In this document: piece by piece, positions 33,225-44,400 of the stretch
How positions within the stretch are numbered: the stretch's first letter is position 1
How the letters are laid out: each line of letters begins with the position of its first letter
Assembly: GCA_018902545.1 (NCBI GenBank)
Contig: JAHIQM010000018.1
Coordinates: 62,001-126,000 of the forward strand
From: Pseudomonadota bacterium
GTDB taxonomy: Bacteria; Desulfobacterota; Desulfovibrionia; Desulfovibrionales; Desulfomicrobiaceae
Length of the DNA: 64,000 nucleotides
Direction of reading: 5' to 3'
Notes under the pieces: generated by a model
What the model saw: the letters and a program-made list of their open reading frames with translations, nothing else
Database searches by the model: none
What the model was told of the DNA's origin: nothing
Made by a program: the position numbers and the translations under genes

Positions 33225-35654
33225 ATGCATTTTCCCAAGCCGTCAAAGATTCAGACCAAGTTCATCTCCGGATTGCTGATTGCGTCCATCACGCTGGGCA
33301 TCGCCTTTGCCACGGGCTTCTATCTGCACATGCACAGCGTCCTGGAAGAAGAGGTGCGCGACAAGGGCAAACTCATCTTTCTGCAGGTGGACTCCATCCA
33401 GAATTACGTCCGCAACCAGCTGCGGCCCATCATGTACGACCGTCTGCCCGCCTCGTTTGTCATTGAGGCCATGTCGTCCTCATACATCTCCCGGACCATC
33501 ATGGCCTCGGTCAACGAAGAGCACGAAGGCACGATCTATCGCCGAGTGGCCATCGGGGCGCGTAACCCCGCCTATGAGGCCACGCCAGAGGAGAAGGAGC
33601 TGATCGATGCGCTGAGCTCCGACCCTGGTCGCGACATCTGGGAGGGGTACAAGATCATCGGCGGGGAAAAGTATTTCATCAAGGCCCGGCAGGTCCGTTT
33701 CGGCAAAGAATGCATGTACTGCCACGGCAAACCCGATGAGGCTCCGCCCGAGCTGATCACGCTGTATGGAGAGCGTGGGTTCGGCAAACACCTCGGTGCC
33801 ATCGCGGGCGTGGATTTCGTGGGCATTTCCGTGCATAGTAGCGTGGGCAGGGTCCAGAAGACCATTCTGACCTATTTCGCTTTTTTCGCTTTTGGAGCGC
33901 TGCTGTTTTTTTCCGCCACCAATCTGCTGTTTCGTGTCCTGGTCGTGAACAACTTGAAGCGGCTCAGCGTCGTGTTCCGCCGCAATGTGGCTGACGACAA
34001 AGGTACCGCGTTGCTGAAAAGGCTGGAGCAAGGGGATGAGATAGAGGAACTGGTCGACGGCATGGAGCAGATGGGCGAGCATTTATATGATGCCCGCCGC
34101 CAGCTGCAGGACTATGCCGAGAACCTGCGCAGGATGGTCGACGAGCGCACGGACGAGCTTTCCCGGGAAGCCGCGGCCAGGCAGGCCGACGTGCATCTCT
34201 TCGTGCATCTGCTGGAAGACATGCGCCAGAGCAATTCACGCTCCGAGTTGTGGCGGCTGGCCCTGCCCCAGATCTGCACGCGCTTCGAGGCGAGGCGCAT
34301 CGCCTACGTCTGTACCATGTCTTCCCAGAACTATTTTGTATGGCCAGAGTCTCCGGACCGTCCTGATTTGCCGGAAGATTTTGTCGGGGCGTTGACCAAC
34401 AGCACCTGTGTGCAGTCAGGGTCCAGAATTTTTATTCCAGTGGAATCGAGCACGGGCAATGCGGAGGGCATGCTGTGCCTGTACTTCGATTCCGCCGCCG
34501 AGGCTGCCAGCCACGACCAGGGCGTGCTGGTGGCCCTGGGCCGCCAGCTCGGCACTGCCGCCGAGAACCTGACCGCCATCGACAGCCTGATCCGGCAGAT
34601 GCGGGTGCTCGAAACCATTGTCGAGGGCATAACAGACCCCCTGGCGCTCATGGATTCGACCTGCTCCGTGCTGACCGTGAACCAGGCCGCCCGGCAACTG
34701 ACCGCAGAACTGACCGATGGCCGCCGCACCGACGGGAACATGCTGCCCATCTTTTTCGACCTGGATGCCGACAATTGCCCCCTGCGCAACGCCATAAGCC
34801 AGGGCGCGCCGGATTTGCGCGAGGTCGAGCTGCCCTGCGGCCGGTCCTTTTCCCTGTCCATGTATCCGGCCTATGCCCACGGCGGACAGACCGACCGGGT
34901 TGTCGTGTATGTGCGGGAGACGACCATGGAGAAGCGCATGCGCGCCCAGGTCTGGCAGTCCGAAAAGATGGGCACCGTGGGCAAGCTCACAGCCGGCCTT
35001 GCACATGAAATCAACAATCCCTTGGGGGTCATCCTCTGCTACGCGGGCCTCCTGCGGGAGACCCTGACCGATCCCCAGCAGGCCATGGATCTGGACATCA
35101 TCGAACGTCATACCCGGCAGGCGCAGCGCGTCCTGCAGGAACTCCTGAACTTCGCACGCCCCAAGGCCGCAGGTTCCGGTACCGCCGATGCCTGCGCCGT
35201 GGCCGCCTCGATCACGGAGGTTTTCTCCGTGAAGGCGGTCAAGAGGCAGGTTCGTCTGAACGTTACGGTTCCGCCGGAAGCGCTCATGGTGCGCATAGGT
35301 GTCGGAGAACTTGAGCAGGTAGTCAGCAACCTGGTCATCAACGCCTTGGACGCCGTTGCCGAGGGCAGCGGCGAGATCATGGTCCGGGTTACGTCCGCCC
35401 AGGAAGGCGTGGTCATTGCTGTCGAAGACAATGGTCCCGGTGTTGCGGCTCAGGACGCCCCGCATATCTTCGATCCATTTTACACCACCAAGGCCGTGGG
35501 CGCGGGAACGGGCCTCGGGCTGGCCGTGGTCTACGGGCTGGTCCGCGACGTGGGCGGCGAGGTCGGCGTGCAGAGGTCGGACATGGGCGGCGCACGCTTT
35601 TACGTCGTGCTGCCTGCGGCGGTCGATGGCCAGGACGCGGACCCCTTGCAGTGA
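33225..35654 (+). CDS. Membrane histidine kinase with a c-type heme (DUF3365/Tll0287-like) sensor
   Basis: An 809-residue kinase. A membrane helix (FISGLLIASITLGIAFATGF) leads into an extracytoplasmic DUF3365-type domain with the heme c motif CMYCH at 163-167. A second helix is near residue 215, then a HAMP-like and coiled segment, a GAF-like region (about 320-450), a PAS region and the kinase core: HisKA with AHEINNPLG and H594, ATPase with NLVINALDAV, EDNGPGV and GTGLGLAVVYGL. The heme suggests sensing of redox state or a gas. ATG 33225 is chosen for the signal helix, though its ribosome site is weak; a TTG at 33132 is possible. The partner regulator starts 13 bases later. Confidence 0.85.
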   Translation: MHFPKPSKIQTKFISGLLIASITLGIAFATGFYLHMHSVLEEEVRDKGKLIFLQVDSIQNYVRNQLRPIMYDRLPASFVIEAMSSSYISRTIMASVNEEHEGTIYRRVAIGARNPAYEATPEEKELIDALSSDPGRDIWEGYKIIGGEKYFIKARQVRFGKECMYCHGKPDEAPPELITLYGERGFGKHLGAIAGVDFVGISVHSSVGRVQKTILTYFAFFAFGALLFFSATNLLFRVLVVNNLKRLSVVFRRNVADDKGTALLKRLEQGDEIEELVDGMEQMGEHLYDARRQLQDYAENLRRMVDERTDELSREAAARQADVHLFVHLLEDMRQSNSRSELWRLALPQICTRFEARRIAYVCTMSSQNYFVWPESPDRPDLPEDFVGALTNSTCVQSGSRIFIPVESSTGNAEGMLCLYFDSAAEAASHDQGVLVALGRQLGTAAENLTAIDSLIRQMRVLETIVEGITDPLALMDSTCSVLTVNQAARQLTAELTDGRRTDGNMLPIFFDLDADNCPLRNAISQGAPDLREVELPCGRSFSLSMYPAYAHGGQTDRVVVYVRETTMEKRMRAQVWQSEKMGTVGKLTAGLAHEINNPLGVILCYAGLLRETLTDPQQAMDLDIIERHTRQAQRVLQELLNFARPKAAGSGTADACAVAASITEVFSVKAVKRQVRLNVTVPPEALMVRIGVGELEQVVSNLVINALDAVAEGSGEIMVRVTSAQEGVVIAVEDNGPGVAAQDAPHIFDPFYTTKAVGAGTGLGLAVVYGLVRDVGGEVGVQRSDMGGARFYVVLPAAVDGQDADPLQ

Positions 35655-35667
35655 GGAAACAGTGAAT

Positions 35668-37100
<1,433 letters not shown>

Positions 37101-37104
<4 letters not shown>

Positions 37105-37131
37105 AATCGATTCAATTCTTTTCATTATAAT
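37101..37131 (+). promoter_or_regulatory. Promoter-like sequence just before repeat copy B
   Basis: A perfect TATAAT at 37126-37131 lies 19 bases after TTGAAA (37101-37106), in an AT-rich patch right after the response-regulator stop. The only thing downstream on this strand is the palindromic element, so a short RNA could start here. The palindrome TTGAA-N5-TTCAA at 37101-37115 could instead be a weak terminator. Confidence 0.3.
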
Positions 37132-37149
37132 TTCTTGGCGGTACGCGGC

Positions 37150-37318
37150 CCGTTGTCGCCATGGGCCTTTGACCCGCCGGAACTCCCTCTTCGGCCTCGT
37201 AGAGTTGAATCGTTGCGTGCAGGGCGGAAAATTCAGGCAGCACATCAGGCAACGATTCAACAAACGATGCCTGACTCGGTCAGACAGCCGACGAGTCAAA
37301 GGCCCATGGCGACAACGG
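37150..37318. repeat. Two-stem palindromic element, copy B
   Basis: Outer arms 37150-37173 and 37295-37318 are a perfect 24-bp inverted repeat. Inner arms 37205-37216 and 37249-37260 are a perfect 12-bp inverted repeat around a 32-base loop. The segments between are shared with copy A: CCTCGTAGAG on the 5' side, CAAACGATGCCTGACTCGGT and CAGACAG on the 3' side. Apart from the TTG/CAA ends of the inner stem, the arms differ from copy A. With copy C it fills the 392-base gap between two convergent regulator genes. Confidence 0.9.
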
Positions 37319-37320
37319 TC

Positions 37321-37445
37321 CTTGAGGCTCGCCGGAGCCCTTCTTTGGTCTCGATGATTCGACTCTATTTTTGCGGACGGAAAAACCAGGCCGCATCAAA
37401 AGCGATGTTTGGCTCGGTCGGATAGCAGACCAGTCTCAAGCCTAT
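37321..37445. repeat. Degenerate third copy (C) of the palindromic element
   Basis: GCCGGAGCCCTTCTTTGGTC then TCGATGATTCGACTC parallels the 5' conserved part of copies A and B, and AGCGATGTTTGGCTCGGTCG then GATAGCAG parallels the 3' part. Outer arms are short (CTTGAGGCT against AGTCTCAAG) and the inner stem is broken. It abuts copy B directly, in the same orientation. Confidence 0.55.
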
Positions 37446-37496
37446 GGCTACAAGGGGCATTGAGGCGCTGCGGGGTATTTCTTTGGCTTCGGGGAG

Positions 37497-39095
37497 CTAC
37501 TCGACGCGTACGGGGCGGGACACGCGCAGGCCGTGTTTTTTAATCTTGTTCAGGATGGCGGTGTGCGACAGGCCCAGGGTGCGGGCGGCCTGGCGTACGC
37601 TTTTGGCGCGGCCAAGGGTGCTTTCGAGGATTTCCTTTTCCAGGAGGTCCAGCTGGCCTTTGAGGGGTTTTCCGGGTTCGAGGGTTCGGGCCGGACGGCT
37701 TTGCCCGGGAATTCCATCACCGAGTTCATGGGCGAGGATCAGGAAGCGTTCGTCGATGCTTTCCCCAGGGCAGAGGATGGCGGCGCGGTCGACCACGTTC
37801 TTGAGTTCGCGCACGTTGCCGGGCCAGTGGTGGGCGCGCAGCTTGGCCAGTCCCTCCGGCGTGAGCGCTTTGACCGGTCGCCCCATGCGCGAGGCCAGGG
37901 TGAAGAGGAAGTGCTCGGCCAGCAGGCCGATGTCGTCCAGGCGCTCCTGCAATGGCGGGATATGGATGGGCAGCACGTTGATGCGGTAATACAGGTCCTG
38001 CCGGAAGGTTCCCTCCTCGACCATTTTCTCCAGATTCCCGTTGGTGGCGGTGATGATCCGCGCCCGGATGGGGATTTCTCGCGACCCTCCGATACGCCGC
38101 ACGCAGTGGTCCTGCATGACCCGCAGAATCTTGGCCTGCGAAGGCAGCGGCATGTCGCCAATCTCGTCCAGAAAGACCGTGCCTTCCCCCGCGACCTCGA
38201 ACAGTCCGGGCTTGCCGTCCCTCAGGCCGCCGGTGAAGGCTCCGCTCACATAGCCGAAGAGTTCGCTCTCCAGCAGCTGTTCGGGCAGGGCCGCGCAGTT
38301 GATGGGCACGAAAGGGCCGGACCGGCGGCTTGCCGTGTGCATGGCCCGGGCGAAGAGCTCCTTGCCCGTACCCGACGCGCCGCGGATGCACACGATGGAG
38401 TCCGTGGTCGCGATGAGCTGGGCGTAGCTGATCAGGTTGTTGATGTTCTGGTTCTGGCCGACGATGTCCGAGAAGCTGATCTGGATGGGCTCGGAGATGC
38501 TGCGCGCCAGCATGCGGATCTCCTGCATGTCCTTGGCGATTTCCACCGCCCCGATGATATGGCCTTCGGCGTCGCGGATGGGGCGGCAGGTGGCGAAGTA
38601 CTGGAAGCGGCCCGAGGGCGTGACCAGGGTGCGTTTCACATCGGCGCTTTCGCGTCCGGCCAGGCTGTCCAGGATGGCCGTGTCGCCAAGGCCCAGCTCG
38701 CGCACATCGATGCCGGGCACGCTGTCCTGGTCGAGGGTGAGGATCTGGCAGGCGGAGGCGTTGATGGTCGTGACCCGCCCGCTCGCGTCTACGGCCACGA
38801 CCCCGTCGGCAATGTTGTCCAGGACCACGCGCAGCCGCATGGCCTGTTCTTCCTGGGGCAGGGTGTCGATGGGGCGGGAGGTGAGCAGACCGGGGATGTC
38901 ACCCAGGGCGTGAGGCAGATCCGTCGGCGCGCCTTCGGGCCGCCGGTCTTCGGCTTGCACGTAGACATGGGCCAGATCGTTTATCCGGTCCACTTCCATG
39001 GCCACGATGTTGTACATGCGCTCGGCAATGCGTCGCGAGACATCGGCGACGATGCCGACCCGGTCCTGAAAGACAAGATGCAGCTTGATGGCCAT
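37497..39095 (-). CDS. TyrR-like sigma-54 activator (ACT-PAS-AAA+-HTH)
   Basis: A 532-residue regulator. The N-terminal ACT domain starts AIKLHLVFQDRVGIVADVSR, followed by a PAS domain (about 90-200: LRVVLDNIADGVVAVDASGR). The AAA+ domain has Walker A GASGTGKE, the loop GAFTGG, Walker B VFLDEIGD and HHWPGNVRELKNVVDRA. A TyrR-type C-terminal helix-turn-helix contains ARTLGLSHTAILNKIKKHGL. The GAFTG loop is intact, so it likely drives sigma-54 promoters, unlike E. coli TyrR. The ACT domain should bind an amino acid. ATG 39095 follows GGAGGAAGG; the frame upstream lacks a site. It is the last gene of a minus-strand group and faces repeats B and C. Confidence 0.9.
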   Translation of the reverse strand: MAIKLHLVFQDRVGIVADVSRRIAERMYNIVAMEVDRINDLAHVYVQAEDRRPEGAPTDLPHALGDIPGLLTSRPIDTLPQEEQAMRLRVVLDNIADGVVAVDASGRVTTINASACQILTLDQDSVPGIDVRELGLGDTAILDSLAGRESADVKRTLVTPSGRFQYFATCRPIRDAEGHIIGAVEIAKDMQEIRMLARSISEPIQISFSDIVGQNQNINNLISYAQLIATTDSIVCIRGASGTGKELFARAMHTASRRSGPFVPINCAALPEQLLESELFGYVSGAFTGGLRDGKPGLFEVAGEGTVFLDEIGDMPLPSQAKILRVMQDHCVRRIGGSREIPIRARIITATNGNLEKMVEEGTFRQDLYYRINVLPIHIPPLQERLDDIGLLAEHFLFTLASRMGRPVKALTPEGLAKLRAHHWPGNVRELKNVVDRAAILCPGESIDERFLILAHELGDGIPGQSRPARTLEPGKPLKGQLDLLEKEILESTLGRAKSVRQAARTLGLSHTAILNKIKKHGLRVSRPVRVE

Positions 39096-39120
39096 GAACC
39101 TTCCTCCGTGCCGTTGCCTA

Positions 39121-41499
39121 TCAGGGCTGCCCCGCGCTGCCAAGACCAGCCTTGGCCGGATTGCGCACGCTGAAGGATGAGCTGGCGCTGCGCCCCTGGT
39201 CGTCGGTGACCATGACTACGTGCTCGCCTTCTACAAGAGGGATGAAGCAGGGTGTTTCGGGAGCGGTCCGCGCCACATGCCGTCCGTTCACGTACCAGTA
39301 GTGCGCCGATGCGCCCGCCGCTGCGGCTGCGGACAGGGCCAGGCGCTGAAAGCTCGGGGGCGCGTCGGGGCGGATCAGGTAGGGAGTGGACGGCGACGGG
39401 GACGTGATGACCGGTCCGCTTTCCTCCGGCACGTCCGCGCAACCGGGATCGGTGGCGGGGAGTCCCTGTAGGTTTGCGCCCTGGGCGCGGCGGAAGGCCA
39501 CCAGTTCGGAGGGCCAGACCAGGGCGGTCTCTTCCCTTGATTCCCCGGCGAGCAGGCAGTCACCGTGCAGACGCAGGCCGGTGTCTGGGTTCACGAATAT
39601 GCGCCTGTGCATGGCGCACGCCGGCAGCTTGGTCACGCCTGCGATGGCCGTGGTCGTGGTGGTCTGGCAGGCCGGGCCGGGGCTGTCTCCGCTGACGGAG
39701 CAGACCTGGATGCGCTGCAATGCGGGGGTGGGGAATGCGGGCAGCTGCGTGGTTCCCGGGGAGAGGGCCCGGAAGAGGTCGAACAGCAGCGGAGCGGCGT
39801 GACGCGCCCCGGATATGTTGGCGCATTGGGAGCCATCGGGGTTGCCGACCCAGACGCCGATGGCCAGCTCGCGGCTGAGGCCCACGGCCCAGGCGTCACG
39901 GTGTCCGAAGGAGGTTCCGGTCTTCCAGGCGACCTTTGGAGCGGCCAGGGTGAATTCCCAGGCGTCGGGGAGGTCGGGTCTTCTGGTCCCGGTCAGGATA
40001 TCAAGGACCATGGCGCACGCCTCGGGCGAGAAAATCCGCACGCCCTCGCCGGTCGCGCCCGAACCACCTGACTGTGGCCGCACCGGCTTGTGCACTCCAC
40101 CCTCGGCCAGCGTGGCGTAGAGGTTGGTCAGTTCCAGCAGGCGGACCTCGCTGCCGCCGAGAGCCATGGACAATCCGTAGTGCCCAGCTGCCCTGTCCAG
40201 GGTGGAGAGGCCTCCCCGGCGCAGCAGGTCGTGAAAGGGGACAAGGCCGCAGCGGACCAGCAGCCGCGCGGCCGGCACGTTGAGAGACGTGGCCAGCGCC
40301 AGGCGCGCGCTGACCAGGCCCTGGAAATTTTGACCATAGTTTTCAGGAACATAGCCCGCGAAATCCGTGGGCACGTCAAGGAGCATGGAGCCGGGCGCGA
40401 GATGTCCCTGGTCGAACGCCAGGGCGTAGAGGAACGGCTTTAATGTCGAGCCGGGCGAGCGTCTGGACAGGGCGTTGTCGACCTGGCCCTGGGTCTTGTC
40501 CCAGAAATCGACCGATCCCGCGTAAGCCAGGATCTCGCGGCTCTTTATGTCCAGCACCACCACCGCCGCATTGCCGATGCCCTGGCGGCGCAAGTCGTCC
40601 ATGCGTCCCGTGATCCTGGCCTCCATGATGTCCTGGGCGCGGCGGTTTATGCTGCTGCCGATCACGCTGGCTTCGGGCTGCCGCGCGCGCACCCAGCGAC
40701 TAAAATGCGGCGCTCCCTGTGGCACGGTGGCGCGGCTGGCCAGCAGCGGGCGTGTTTTGGCCTCTGCCACGCGGGCCGCATCGAAGACCTCGTGCGCCGC
40801 GAAGCGGTCCAGAACCCGGTCGCGGACTTCGCGGGCAAGCCCCGGGTTTTTGAGCGGATTGTAGCGGGTCGGCGAGCGCGGCAGGACCGAGAGCAGGGCG
40901 ATCTCACCCAGGGACAGGGTCGCCGGGTCCTTGCCGAAATAATGCCAGGCCGCCGCCCTCACCCCGACCACGTTGCCGCCGAAAGGAGCAAGGTTGACAT
41001 ACCACAGCAGGATCTGGTCCCGGGGGTGGTGCCAGCAGAGCTGCAGGGCGCGAAAAGACTCCACGACTTTGGCCTTAAGGGTGCGCGGGCGCGGATCGGC
41101 CAGACGGGCGACCTGCATGGGGATGGTCGAAGCCCCGCTCACGACCCGCCCATGGCGGACGTTGATCCAGGCTGCGCGCAGCACGGACAGGGGGTTGATG
41201 CCCGGGTGAATGCGGAAATGGCGGTCCTCGGAATCGATGAGGGCCGCGGCCAGATCCGGGGATATTTCCTCCAGGGTCATGGGAAAGCGCCACATCCCGT
41301 CAGGAGCCAGGAAAAAGCGCAGCGGCTTTCCGTCCCGGTCCAGGACACGGGTCGCGGGAGACGGCTCAAGCTGCTGCACCGGGAAGGGGAAGAGGCGGTC
41401 CAGCAGCAGACCCAGGCCCGCCGCGATCCCCAGGATCAGGGTCAGGATCGCGGCGGCCCGGCGCAGGGGACCGGCCGCAATCCTGATCAGTGAATTCAT
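39121..41499 (-). CDS. pbpC: Penicillin-binding protein 1C
   Basis: A 792-residue bifunctional class A PBP. One membrane helix (AAAILTLILGIAAGLGLLLD) precedes the glycosyltransferase domain with the catalytic EDRHF at 91-95 and GASTIPMQVARL. The transpeptidase domain has STLK at 351-354, SLN at 405-407 and KTGTS at 526-530. A C-terminal BiPBP_C-like domain (about 690-780) ends in a beta-rich region. Its start overlaps the stop of the alpha-2-macroglobulin gene (ATGA at 41496-41499), the classical pairing of yfhM-pbpC. The pair is thought to trap proteases in the periplasm and repair the wall. All catalytic motifs look intact. Confidence 0.95.
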   Translation of the reverse strand: MNSLIRIAAGPLRRAAAILTLILGIAAGLGLLLDRLFPFPVQQLEPSPATRVLDRDGKPLRFFLAPDGMWRFPMTLEEISPDLAAALIDSEDRHFRIHPGINPLSVLRAAWINVRHGRVVSGASTIPMQVARLADPRPRTLKAKVVESFRALQLCWHHPRDQILLWYVNLAPFGGNVVGVRAAAWHYFGKDPATLSLGEIALLSVLPRSPTRYNPLKNPGLAREVRDRVLDRFAAHEVFDAARVAEAKTRPLLASRATVPQGAPHFSRWVRARQPEASVIGSSINRRAQDIMEARITGRMDDLRRQGIGNAAVVVLDIKSREILAYAGSVDFWDKTQGQVDNALSRRSPGSTLKPFLYALAFDQGHLAPGSMLLDVPTDFAGYVPENYGQNFQGLVSARLALATSLNVPAARLLVRCGLVPFHDLLRRGGLSTLDRAAGHYGLSMALGGSEVRLLELTNLYATLAEGGVHKPVRPQSGGSGATGEGVRIFSPEACAMVLDILTGTRRPDLPDAWEFTLAAPKVAWKTGTSFGHRDAWAVGLSRELAIGVWVGNPDGSQCANISGARHAAPLLFDLFRALSPGTTQLPAFPTPALQRIQVCSVSGDSPGPACQTTTTTAIAGVTKLPACAMHRRIFVNPDTGLRLHGDCLLAGESREETALVWPSELVAFRRAQGANLQGLPATDPGCADVPEESGPVITSPSPSTPYLIRPDAPPSFQRLALSAAAAAGASAHYWYVNGRHVARTAPETPCFIPLVEGEHVVMVTDDQGRSASSSFSVRNPAKAGLGSAGQP

Positions 41500-44400
41500 G
41501 GGCGCGGCGCTTCCTTTTCGACGGTGATGCGTGAGAGAGGCCCAGCGGCGCGCAGGCTGGGAATGTACATGGCTTCAGCCTGGGCCGGGGGCAGCGTGAA
41601 CTGGCCAGGGGTCACGGCCCGGAGCACGCTGTAGCCTGTTTTCCAGCCGTTGCCGTCAAGACTGGTGAAGACCAGAACACGGTCGTCACGCAGGTCCTGG
41701 TGACCTTCCAGCGACGCTTCTTCGCCCATCCAGTCGAGGCGCTCCGTGGTCGCCAGGCGCGGGTTTTCCACTTCAAGGCCCGCAGGCAGCAGGCTTTGCA
41801 CGACCACGTTGTCCACCGGGCCGGAGGTGCTGCGCACCCTGGTGCGCATGACAATAAGCTCGCCCTGGCGCACGGAGTTCTCTTCCAGGGCGCTTCCGTC
41901 ATCGCGCAGGAGCGTCTGCTCGACCTCAAGTCCCTGGCTGACGGGGGCATGAGCATCCGCTCTGGGCGTGGCCGAGGTCAACACCGTGGCGAACACGGTC
42001 CGGTCAGCGGGGGTTTTGTCCAGGGTGATGGCGCCCGAAGTCAAGATGCCTTCGCGCATGAAGAGCTTCGTGTCGGCGAATATCTGGGCGCCTTCGGGCC
42101 AGGCCACCGTACCCGCGAAGGGGCGACTGTCGTCAAGCAGGCCCAAGTACTTGCCCAGGGCCATGAAGGCCAGACTCGTCTCCTGGGTCGAATGCCACCG
42201 GTCCCCTGCAAGCTCCGCGCTGAGCCGGGTCATCAGTTCCGGCAGGCGGGGATCGTCGGGTATGTTTTTCAGCAGGACAAGAGCGATGAGCGCCCGGTCA
42301 CGCAGGCCCGAGCCAAGGTTGCCGCCGCTTTCCCGGCGCGAATCGTCAATGGCCGGGGCCGTGTGCAGGAGCTCGAAGCCTGCGCCGTGGTTTGCGGTCT
42401 CCAGGTACGCTCCGGCCAGAAGGGTCCGCGCCACGCCGCCAAGAGACTTCTCGAAGGTCGCGCGCAGGTAGTCCTGGCTGCCCAGGTCGCTCCTTTTGCC
42501 GAGCGCCAGCACGTAGAGCGCATAGGCAGCCTGTTCGACCTGCTGGCCGGTGCTTCCCGGTGCCGGATTGGTCAGTGATCCCAGATAGTAAAATGCGCTT
42601 TCGAGCATGCGGCCCGGGATGGTGTGCCCGGCCTGGCGGGCTTCGAGCAGGAAGTGGCAGACATAGGCCGAAACCCAGGGGTCCGGCTCGCCGCCTCCGG
42701 GCCAGAAGGCGTAACCGCCCGAGGCGGTCTGCATGGACTGCAGGCGGCGGATGGCTGTCTGCACCAGTCCGGCGGGAGCCGTGGCGTTGAAACGTTCCGG
42801 CGCGAGTTCACGGGCCAGGGCCCCGAAATGAAGCAGCGGGAAGGCCTTGGACACGGTCTGTTCGGCGCAGCCATGGGGGTAGCCGAGCAGCGTCTCCAGA
42901 TGTCCCGAGTAGCGCAGCAGCGGCCTCGTTGAGAGGCGCACCGCACGTTTGACCGAGCCGGGCAGGAAGCTGTCCGCAACAGGCGCGTCGATTTCGCCCG
43001 AACCTGCGTCTAGCACGGTGGAGCGCATGGTCCGGGTCACGGGCAGGGGCGAGCGCTGGTCGAGTTCCTCTCCGGCCGTGGCTGTCTCCCCGCCGCCTGT
43101 GGCGGTGAATGACAGGGTGATTTTGCCTTCCTCCATGCCGCAGCGCAGCGGGAGGTACACGGTGTCTTCCCGGCCCGGTTCCAGAGTAAGGGGGCCGGGC
43201 ATGGATCCGAGCGTCGCCGGACCGGTGATACTCGCGCCGATCTGGAAAGATCCGGCAAGGGGGGTGTCGTTGCGCAAGGTCAGGGGGATCTCGATCTCGT
43301 CGCCGAGGGACAGGAAGCGGGGCAGGGTCGGGGTCAGCACCAGGGGCGTGCGCACGCGGGTCATGGCCGTGCTCGTGCCGAAGCGCTTGCCCTGATTGCC
43401 TACGGCCACGATGCGCAGTGCGCCTTGGAAATCGGGCAGGGATACGCGGTGGATGATTGCTCCGCTGTTGTCCGTGTCGAGCACCCCGGACCAGAAGGTC
43501 ACGGGCTTGACCCGTCGGATGCCTTCGGTGCGCATGAAGGACGACGCACCGCCCAGGTCGTCGCCGCCCCCGGCGAGCGGCCGGGCCGCGCCCACGTGCG
43601 GGAACATGAAGGCGAAGTTGTCGTAGCTGATGACATCAAGGGCGCGCTTGGCGTAGAAATGGGCGAAGGGGTCCGGGTTTTTGCCGCCGGCGAGCTGCAT
43701 GATGCCTTCGTCGACCACGGCCACGGTCACCCGGGAGTGGGGCTCGGCCTGGACCTTGAGTTCAAGATCGGTCAGGGGTCGGACTTCGGCCGGGGCATCG
43801 ATGCGCAGGCTCATACGGTTCGACAGGCTGTCCACGAACAGGGCCGTGGCCCCGAAGGCCCGTCCCGCGCTCCCCGGCGCGATGTCCGCGCCTGGGCGGA
43901 TCAGGGTCGCGGTGATGTACGCGCCCGGCTGCCATTCCTCGCGCACCGGGATGCGCACCTGGCCCGTGTTGCCGTCAAGCTCGACAAGCTGCATGAATTC
44001 CACGTTCCGGCCTTCGACCGTGACCAGCGCCTTGCCCGCGAAGGGCGAACGGATCTGGACCGAGGCCGTCTCTCCGGCCTGATACCCTTCCTTGTCCGTG
44101 ACCAGCTCCAGCCTGGCCGGATTTTTCACCGCCCAGGGCGAGTAACCCCACCCGCCGCAGTAGAATTCCAGCTCCGACACCGCCCCACTGGACGGGTCGC
44201 CGAGGCGTATTCGGTAGGAGCCGTAATCTGGGGGCGTGATGGAAAAAGAGCCCCCGCCCTCGCCCGGACTGACCCGCTGAGTGGACACCTCCACGGGGTT
44301 ACGCACGGATTCGTAGCTGAAACCGGACTGGGTTTTGCGCATGACGGTCTGCCACTGGTCCTGAAACAGGGTCGCGACCAGTTCCGGGTGCTTCACCCGC